Source of the DNA: Pseudomonadota bacterium
Lineage (GTDB): Bacteria; Pseudomonadota; Alphaproteobacteria; Acetobacterales; Acetobacteraceae
Assembly: GCA_021784255.1 (NCBI GenBank)
Contig: JAJXSZ010000076.1
Location: 1 to 10,776, forward strand
DNA length: 10,776 nt
Direction of reading: 5' to 3'
Positions 6,762 through 10,776 of this stretch are shown here, one piece after another. The notes under the pieces were generated by a model. The model saw only the letters and a list, made by a program, of their open reading frames with translations. It had not been told where the DNA came from and did no database searches. A program made the translations under genes and the position numbers. The first letter of the stretch is position 1; each line of letters opens with the position of its first letter.

Positions 6762-7154
6762 GGCGGCGGTATGGCAAAGCCCGAGCCCCCGCGCAACCCC
6801 AATGCGCGGTCATGGGTGGGATGCCGAAAGCCGCCTATGGACGATCTTGTTGCATCCCTGCCGCCCGCCCCCGGTCGGACGGGCGGCGTCGCTTCGGGTC
6901 GCAACGCCAATGCAGGCTACGCCGGCTTTATGTCGCCGCGCCATTCAGCGCCGTCGCAGGATTGCACCGTCGGTCCAAACTCGCCGGCAGGGTCCCCCAG
7001 ATCGCGACTGCCCCGAAAGGGTCCAACCATCTGGCGTCGGAACTCAGATCAATACCGCACCCCGCCCCTCGGCACCCGTGATGCCGCCTCTGAAAACCTG
7101 GGGGTTCTGCCAAACCCGGTCAGCTCCGCTGCAACCGCTTGGCCTTGCACGTCT
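6762..7154. other. Long non-coding stretch upstream of rpsB
   Basis: I find no convincing gene on either strand. Open frames here lack ribosome binding sites and recognisable motifs. One GC-rich inverted repeat is visible: GCCGCCCG (6860-6867) with CGGGCGGC (6880-6887), 8 pairs and a 12-base loop, with no T-run. The region may hold the rpsB promoter; no strong -35/-10 pair stands out. Confidence 0.5.
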
Positions 7155-7313
7155 TCATCCCACACTACGTGGTTTCCCAAGTTTTCTGAGCGTCACCGTC
7201 GCGATCCCTTGTTTCCCAGCCGTGGCGACGGCCCGCTCATCGGCCTCGGCCTCCTTCGCCGCCGCAACGCGGCCGACCGCTTTGGCGACATAACCGTCCG
7301 CGAACGGAACTCG
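7155..7313 (-). pseudogene. Possible remnant of a protein gene (52 codons, no start)
   Basis: On the minus strand a frame runs from just after a TAG (7314-7316) to TGA (7155-7157). It reads RVPFADGYVAKAVGRV and then AAAKEAEADERAVATAG, ending LRKLGKPRSVG. The Ala/Glu/Lys-rich helix-like composition resembles real coding DNA more than the flanks do. There is no ATG, GTG or TTG near the front and no similarity that I recognise. It could be the tail of a decayed gene, or chance, since stops are rare in GC-rich DNA. Confidence 0.2.
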
Positions 7314-7378
7314 CTACAAATTCCCATCCCCCTAAAGTAAGGCGTCAAATTTCACCCAGGAAAATCTCAGCGGCACGT

Positions 7379-7400
7379 TAGGTTCTCAAGAATAAACCTA
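7379..7400. promoter_or_regulatory. Operator-like inverted repeat in an AT-rich patch
   Basis: TAGGTT (7379-7384) and AACCTA (7395-7400) are perfect inverted half-sites separated by 10 bases, within the AT-rich stretch 7320-7466. The geometry suits a dimeric regulator. No adjacent gene start makes the target clear. Confidence 0.25.
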
Positions 7401-7454
7401 CCTAAGAAAGCCGCAGATCTCATTGGGTCGCATCATTTTGGAATAAAAATTTTG

Positions 7455-7498
7455 AAATAAAAAGTTCCGGCAGGAGGAGCCTGGGCCCCGTCCTGCCG
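7455..7498 (-). terminator. Intrinsic terminator on the minus strand without an obvious gene
   Basis: CGGCAGGA (7468-7475) pairs perfectly with TCCTGCCG (7491-7498), with further GC pairing possible in the loop. On the minus strand the stem is followed by GAAC and then TTTTTATTT (7463-7455). On the plus strand no T-run follows. No protein gene ends just upstream of it on the minus strand. Confidence 0.6.
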
Positions 7499-7554
7499 CT
7501 TTGCCGGCGTTTCCTCCCCAAACCTGGGCCGTCTAGCCTTTCGCACGCAGCCCT
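7457..7554 (-). ncRNA. Candidate small RNA gene with its own promoter and terminator
   Basis: Reading leftward on the minus strand, GTGACA (7589-7584) and TAGACA (7566-7561) form a possible sigma70 promoter with a 17-base spacer (5/6 and 3/6 matches). About 100 bases further a strong hairpin (7498-7468) is followed by GAACTTTTTATTT, a good intrinsic terminator. The interval has no credible open frame and is rich in self-complementary GC blocks, including two copies of GGCCCAGG in the same orientation. I do not recognise it as 6S, SRP, RNase P or tmRNA. The terminator is well supported; the rest is inference, since no minus-strand protein gene upstream would otherwise need it. Confidence 0.35.
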
Positions 7555-7642
7555 GTTTTTTGTCTATCTTCTGATTGGGGATCTGTCACGCGGAATCCTC
7601 CACGACACCCTAGAGTGCGGCGCATTTTCTTTCGCCCCGTCT

Positions 7643-7658
7643 TTGTGCAGCGCAACAA
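7643..7658. promoter_or_regulatory. TGC-rich near-palindrome resembling a PhaR-type site
   Basis: TTGTGCAGCGCAACAA has inverted TGC/GCA cores around AGC, flanked by TTG and CAA. PhaR, the polyhydroxybutyrate-sensing repressor of alphaproteobacteria, binds TGC-rich palindromic DNA of this kind near phasin and PHB genes. The site is about 270 bases before the acetoacetate decarboxylase start, whose operon acts on PHB breakdown products. The match is from memory and unscored. Confidence 0.3.
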
Positions 7659-7670
7659 ACCACTGAGACG

Positions 7671-7729
7671 GTCAGGCCGTCGACCATCGGCGCGGCTTGA
7701 ACTGGCGTGACCGGCCGACGGCCGCTGAC
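7671..7729 (+). repeat. Large inverted repeat upstream of the adc-bdh operon
   Basis: GTCAGGCCGTCG (7671-7682) pairs with CGACGGCCGCTGAC (7716-7729): 12 pairs with a two-base bulge and a 33-base loop. No T-run follows on the plus strand. It could be a leader hairpin of the downstream operon or an operator pair. The rest of 7730-7914 shows nothing beyond the adc ribosome binding site. Confidence 0.35.
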
Positions 7730-7926
7730 GTTGCCCCAGTGACACCTTCCGCTTGAATTGCGCTCTGACGGAAGTTGCGTCGCTGCCGATTTGCTAGACG
7801 ATCCGACAATGCGTGCTTGCACGGCGCATGAAGCTTTCCTGAACATGCAGACACTGCCGTCCGCCCGGGTGGACGGAACGAACACGCCGCGCCAAGAGAG
7901 ACGACGATCACCCCAGGGAACCACCA

Positions 7927-8664
7927 ATGGACATCGAGACGATCCGGCAGCGAGCCTTCGCCATGCCGTTTACGGCGCCTGCCTTCCCGCCGGGTCCCTA
8001 CCGTTTCATCGATCGGCAATATTTCATCGTCACCTACCGCACGGCTCCCCAAGCGCTGGAGCGCGTGGTCCCGGCGCCGCTGAAACCCGCTTCGGATCTG
8101 GTCAAATATGAGTTCATTCGCATGCCGGATTCCACCGGCTTCGGCGACTACACGGAAAGCGGCCAGGTTATTCCGGTGACACACGAGGGACGTACCGGCG
8201 CCTATACCCATGCCATGTTCCTCGACGATCATCCGCCAATCGCGGGCGGGCGCGAGCTCTGGGGCTTCCCCAAGAAGCTCGCCGCACCAGTACTCGAGGT
8301 ACACGCTGACACCCTCGTCGGCACGCTCGACTACGGACCGGTCCGTATCGCCACCGCGACCATGGGCTTCAAGCACAGGACCGTGGATCCAGCCCCGATC
8401 CTGACGACGTTACAGGAACCTCAATACCTGTTGAAGGTCATCCCGCACGTCGACGGAACCGCCCGCATCTGTGAGCTAGTGGAATTCCACCTCGAAGATA
8501 TCACTCTCAAGGGCGCCTGGAGCGGCCCCGCTTCGCTCGAATTGCATCCGCACGCACTCGCGCCAGTCGCCGAACTGCCGGTCCTGGAAGTGGTTTCGGC
8601 AATCCATATCCTCGCTGATATCACGCTTGGGCTTGGCCGTATCGCTTTCGATTACCTCGCTTGA
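7927..8664 (+). CDS. adc: Acetoacetate decarboxylase
   Basis: A 245-residue enzyme that decarboxylates acetoacetate to acetone and CO2 through a Schiff base. All key residues of the Clostridium acetobutylicum enzyme are present with a uniform offset of one: R30 (R29), E62 (E61), E77 (E76), the Schiff-base lysine K116 (K115) and its pKa-tuning neighbour K117 (K116), in GGRELWGFPKKLA. Length matches the family (about 244-248). AGGGAA at 7915-7920 lies 6 bases before the ATG. The next gene starts 11 bases after the stop, and its ribosome binding site overlaps this stop. Many proteins of this superfamily have been reassigned to other reactions, but the complete residue set and the 3-hydroxybutyrate dehydrogenase partner favour true acetoacetate decarboxylase. 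Confidence 0.9.
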   Translation: MDIETIRQRAFAMPFTAPAFPPGPYRFIDRQYFIVTYRTAPQALERVVPAPLKPASDLVKYEFIRMPDSTGFGDYTESGQVIPVTHEGRTGAYTHAMFLDDHPPIAGGRELWGFPKKLAAPVLEVHADTLVGTLDYGPVRIATATMGFKHRTVDPAPILTTLQEPQYLLKVIPHVDGTARICELVEFHLEDITLKGAWSGPASLELHPHALAPVAELPVLEVVSAIHILADITLGLGRIAFDYLA

Positions 8665-8675
8665 AGGAGAGAACG

Positions 8676-9458
8676 ATGATCCGCTTCACTGATCAGGTCG
8701 CCATTATCACTGGTTCCGCCAGCGGCATCGGCAAGGAGATCGCAACACGCGTGGCAGCGGAAGGCGGATCGGTGGTTATCGCCGACCTGAACCTCGCCGC
8801 GGCCGAGGCCACCGCGAAGGAGATCGGCGCCACGGGAGCGCGCACGCTCGCGGTCGCCATGGATGTCACCAATGAGGATCAGGTCGAAGCCGGCATCGCA
8901 AAGACAATGGCGACCTTCGGACGCATCGACGTGCTGGTCAGTAACGCCGGCATCCAGATCGTCAAGCCACTGCACGAATTCCCTTTTGCAGACTGGAAAA
9001 AGCTGCTCGCCATTCATCTCGACGGAGCTTTTCTTACCACCCGGGCCTGCCTCAAACACATGTACGCGGCAAAGCGTGGCAGCGTGATCTATATCGGCTC
9101 GGTGCATTCGAAGGAGGCCTCGAAGCTCAAAGCTCCTTACGTCACCGCAAAGCACGGATTGCTCGGGCTCTGCCGGGTCCTCGCGAAGGAAGGCGCCGAG
9201 TACAATGTGCGCGCGAACGTAGTCTGCCCCGGTTTCGTGCGGACCCCGCTGGTGGAAAAGCAGATCCCCGAGCAGGCCAGGACGCTTGGCATTTCGGAAG
9301 AAGATGTGGTGAAAAAAGTCATGCTCGGAGAAACAGTGGATGGCGAGTTCACCACAACCGCGGATGTTGCCGAGGCGGTGATGTTCTTTGCCGCGCATCC
9401 TACCAACGCGCTCACCGGTCAGTCGCTCGTCGTCAGCCACGGCTGGTTCATGGAGTAG
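8676..9458 (+). CDS. bdhA: D-3-hydroxybutyrate dehydrogenase (short-chain dehydrogenase)
   Basis: A 260-residue NAD-dependent SDR interconverting D-3-hydroxybutyrate and acetoacetate. The Rossmann motif TGSASGIG lies at residues 12-19 and SNAG at 89-92; the catalytic residues are S142, Y155 and K159 (YVTAK). Substrate residues known from Pseudomonas fragi HBDH fall at identical positions: Q94, H144, K152 and Q196. Two positions differ: H114 replaces the usual SDR tetrad Asn (AIHLDG), and F187 replaces Trp. The C-terminal ISEEDVVKKVMLGETVDGEFTT and ALTGQSLVVSHGWFME are typical of BdhA. I chose the ATG at 8676 because AAGGAG at 8664-8669 is 6 bases upstream; a TTG at 8661 would overlap adc and is unlikely. 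It forms an operon with adc, so hydroxybutyrate from PHB could be oxidised to acetoacetate and then to acetone. Confidence 0.93.
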   Translation: MIRFTDQVAIITGSASGIGKEIATRVAAEGGSVVIADLNLAAAEATAKEIGATGARTLAVAMDVTNEDQVEAGIAKTMATFGRIDVLVSNAGIQIVKPLHEFPFADWKKLLAIHLDGAFLTTRACLKHMYAAKRGSVIYIGSVHSKEASKLKAPYVTAKHGLLGLCRVLAKEGAEYNVRANVVCPGFVRTPLVEKQIPEQARTLGISEEDVVKKVMLGETVDGEFTTTADVAEAVMFFAAHPTNALTGQSLVVSHGWFME

Positions 9459-9478
9459 GCCCGGGCGAGACGGCCCCC

Positions 9479-9506
9479 GACGCGGGTCAGACGACCCGCG
9501 TCGTTT
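9479..9506 (+). terminator. Strong hairpin ending bdhA, overlapping the convergent gene
   Basis: GACGCGGGTC (9479-9488), loop AGAC, GACCCGCGTC (9493-9502): a perfect 10-pair stem followed by GTTT on the plus strand, 20 bases after the bdhA stop. The T-run is short. The right arm is also the last codons of the aminotransferase gene on the minus strand, where no T-run follows. Confidence 0.6.
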
Positions 9507-10335
9507 CCGCCCAGTTCCAATAGAGACGCTTGGCCTCCTGGAAGATTGGGCCCGCATTCAGCGACCGGCCCTCGAACCGGTTGCAGACGACCAGCTTGCC
9601 GTAGTTGCCGCAGGAAAAGATCTCGTCCGCATCGTGTAGGTCCTGGACCGTGAGCTTGGCCTCCACTGCCTCGATGCCCGCCTCATTGAGCAAGGCAAGC
9701 ACACGCTTGCGGGTGATGCCGGCGAGAAACGTGTTGTTTGCCACAGGCGTTCGGACCTTCCCACCTTTCGCAATCAGGATGTTGGCAAAAGCGAACTCGG
9801 CGATGTTGTCCCACGGATCGCGCATGACCGCCGCATCGAAGCCGCGCGAAACGGCCTCGCGCGTCGCCCGGTCCGAGTTCGGGTAGAGGCAAGCTGCCTT
9901 GGCATCGGTCGGCGCCATCTCCGGTGCGGGCCGGCGGAGCGGGGAAAGCGTCGCGGAAAACCCGCCGGCGGGCGGCAGCGGCGCCTCGAACAAATGCATC
10001 ACAAAGGTCGTGACGGTACTCGTGGCGGTGAGCTGACCGCCGGCTCCATAAAACATCGGCTTTACGTAGAGAACCGCGTCTTTGCCCAGGCGCCGGATAC
10101 CTTCGAGGGCCAGCGCTTCGATCTCCTCTGGCGCCATGGTGGGTGTGAGCGCCATGGCACGCGCGGAGTTGACAACCCGGGCGCAGTGCCGCGCAAGGTC
10201 TGGGACAAGCCCAGCAACAGCACGCGCGCCATCGAACACCACCGAACCTTGCCAGAAGGCGTGGTCGGTGGGTCCCACCAGGCGCGGCGGCAGGTCCGTC
10301 CAAGAACCATCGAACCAAAAAATTTCCTTGGGCAT
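9487..10335 (-). CDS. Class IV PLP-dependent aminotransferase, branched-chain aminotransferase-like
   Basis: A 282-residue fold-type IV aminotransferase. It shows the N-terminal WFDGSW and GSVVFDGARA blocks, then RHCARVVNSARAMAL, the PLP lysine K146 in APTDAKAACLYPNSDRA, the conserved Glu E180 in NIAEFAFANILI, and the phosphate-site block TFLAGITRKRVLALL. The layout matches branched-chain aminotransferases (IlvE), which exchange amino groups between Leu/Ile/Val and 2-oxoglutarate. At 282 residues it is shorter than classic IlvE (about 308) and near D-amino-acid transaminase, so the substrate is not settled and I give no symbol. GAGG (10342-10345 on the minus strand) lies 6 bases before the ATG at 10335. 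Monocistronic as far as seen, converging with bdhA over a 28-base gap. A perfect -35 hexamer TTGACA is present upstream on the minus strand (10387-10382), but no good -10 follows. Confidence 0.88.
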   Translation of the reverse strand: MPKEIFWFDGSWTDLPPRLVGPTDHAFWQGSVVFDGARAVAGLVPDLARHCARVVNSARAMALTPTMAPEEIEALALEGIRRLGKDAVLYVKPMFYGAGGQLTATSTVTTFVMHLFEAPLPPAGGFSATLSPLRRPAPEMAPTDAKAACLYPNSDRATREAVSRGFDAAVMRDPWDNIAEFAFANILIAKGGKVRTPVANNTFLAGITRKRVLALLNEAGIEAVEAKLTVQDLHDADEIFSCGNYGKLVVCNRFEGRSLNAGPIFQEAKRLYWNWAETTRVV

Positions 10336-10735
10336 GGGTGACCTCGCGCGTTTGCTTCAGGTCGCGCGCGCAGCGCCACTATGTCAACCCGGGTCTTACA
10401 ATAGACGCTGGCCATCGACGTTGCCGTCTGTTTGAGAACGGGCCACCGATAGGCACGTCTTCGCGGGGGGAGGCCATGGCGACGTGGATTCTGGCGTGGG
10501 GGGTGCCGGGCCTGGCGTCGTCGTGCGGGTCGGTTTCGGGGCGTCGTCCACCCGAAGGCGGGTCCAAGTGCCGACACCGAGGCAGGGCCTCGAAGCCACG
10601 TTAGCGTCGGTGTCGTGGACGATCTCGAGGAGCAAGTCCCGGGACGCCGCCTTATCGGGCGACTTGGCGCGATGGCCTGCTGCCGGCTTGGTGAACACCG
10701 AGAAAGGAGAGGGTTTTCCTTGATCGGTGGTTCCC
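10336..10735. other. Stretch between the aminotransferase and the transposase, no clear gene
   Basis: About 400 bases with no convincing gene. Open frames exist on both strands (10484-10723 plus, 10396-10767 minus), but they overlap each other, lack clear ribosome binding sites and match nothing I recognise. The segment holds a 9-base inverted repeat at 10572-10615. It may be the flank or the left end of the mobile element whose transposase starts at 10736. Confidence 0.45.
10572..10615. repeat. 9-base inverted repeat near the putative IS boundary
   Basis: CGACACCGA (10572-10580) and TCGGTGTCG (10607-10615) are perfect complements with 26 bases between them. There is no T-run. It could be a cruciform or regulatory hairpin in the flank or leader of the insertion sequence. 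Confidence 0.4.
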
Positions 10736-10776
10736 ATGCAGCGCCGGACCTTCAGCCGGGAGTTCAAGACAGAAGT
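10736..10776 (+). CDS. IS3-family transposase OrfA, 5' end only
   Basis: The last 41 bases encode MQRRTFSREFKTE and the start of a Val codon. This is the typical N-terminus of IS3-family OrfA, whose helix-turn-helix domain begins RRTFSREFKLEAV in many members. AAGGAGAGGG (10703-10712) lies upstream but rather far for the ATG at 10736; an in-frame GTG at 10727 would fit it better, adding three residues. The gene is cut by the window edge, so its integrity, the OrfB frame and the terminal inverted repeats cannot be judged. It implies an insertion sequence at the right side of the window. Confidence 0.7.
   Translation, partial: MQRRTFSREFKTE
10736..10776 (+). mobile_element. Left portion of a probable IS3-family insertion sequence
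   Basis: Inferred only from the OrfA start. The left terminal repeat should lie within roughly 30-150 bases upstream, but I could not pick it out because the right end is not in the window. The boundary given is a minimum. Confidence 0.5.

Noticed and set aside
6366..7340. 324-codon plus-strand open frame opposite the start of rpsB
   Set aside because: Overlaps rpsB antisense, has no ribosome binding site or motif, and only reflects scarce stops in GC-rich DNA.
7533..7745. 70-codon minus-strand open frame
   Set aside because: GTG start with no usable ribosome binding site spacing and no similarity seen; it overlaps the candidate small RNA promoter.
6654..7926. Search for tRNA, tmRNA, RNase P RNA, SRP RNA and CRISPR repeats in the long gap
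   Set aside because: No T-loop/CCA pattern, no conserved RNase P or SRP core motifs, and no regularly spaced direct repeats were found by eye.
7672..8376. 234-codon minus-strand open frame opposite adc
   Set aside because: Antisense to a well-supported acetoacetate decarboxylase and without recognisable motifs.
8652..9557. 301-codon minus-strand open frame opposite bdhA
   Set aside because: Antisense shadow of a clear SDR gene that also overlaps the aminotransferase 3' end.
10396..10767. Overlapping open frames on both strands before the transposase
   Set aside because: Neither has a good ribosome binding site or a known motif, and they overlap each other, so I describe the region as without a clear gene.

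Overview
The window is GC-rich chromosomal DNA with tightly packed genes, mostly ordinary core metabolism. The histidine gene order hisH-GNAT-hisA and the style of the S2 and EF-Ts proteins suggest an alphaproteobacterium, probably Rhodospirillales/Acetobacteraceae. That placement is an inference from protein character; no rRNA or other decisive marker is present.

Left part (1-1448, plus strand): the 3' end of hisH, a GNAT acetyltransferase overlapping it by 4 bases, and hisA. This is a fragment of the histidine operon. hisF, often next in line, does not follow hisA. Next (1449-4829, plus): a roughly 320-base leader with a perfect 16-base palindrome that may be an operator, then hmgA, fahA and a RutF/HpaC-type flavin reductase with overlapping start and stop codons. 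HmgA and FahA carry out the ring-cleaving and final steps of the homogentisate (tyrosine/phenylalanine) pathway, giving fumarate and acetoacetate.

Middle (4908-6653, minus strand): rpsB and tsf, converging on the flavin reductase gene. pyrH, the usual downstream partner, is absent. From 6654 to 7926 lie about 1.27 kb with no convincing gene. They hold the rpsB leader (with a 16-base palindrome), a 52-codon open stretch without a start that may be a gene remnant, an AT-rich patch, an orphan minus-strand intrinsic terminator that may end a roughly 100-nt small RNA, a TGC-rich near-palindrome resembling a PhaR-type site, and a large hairpin.

Right part: acetoacetate decarboxylase and 3-hydroxybutyrate dehydrogenase form a two-gene plus-strand operon (7927-9458). 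Both act on acetoacetate, which is also a product of FahA. A convergent class IV aminotransferase (9487-10335, minus) follows, with a strong hairpin across its 3' end. After about 400 bases without a clear gene, the first 13 codons of an IS3-type transposase OrfA appear at the right edge, so a mobile element probably begins here.

No CRISPR array, rRNA, tRNA, phage module or obvious new multi-gene system was seen. The best leads are regulatory: the hmgA palindrome and the candidate small RNA near 7457-7554.
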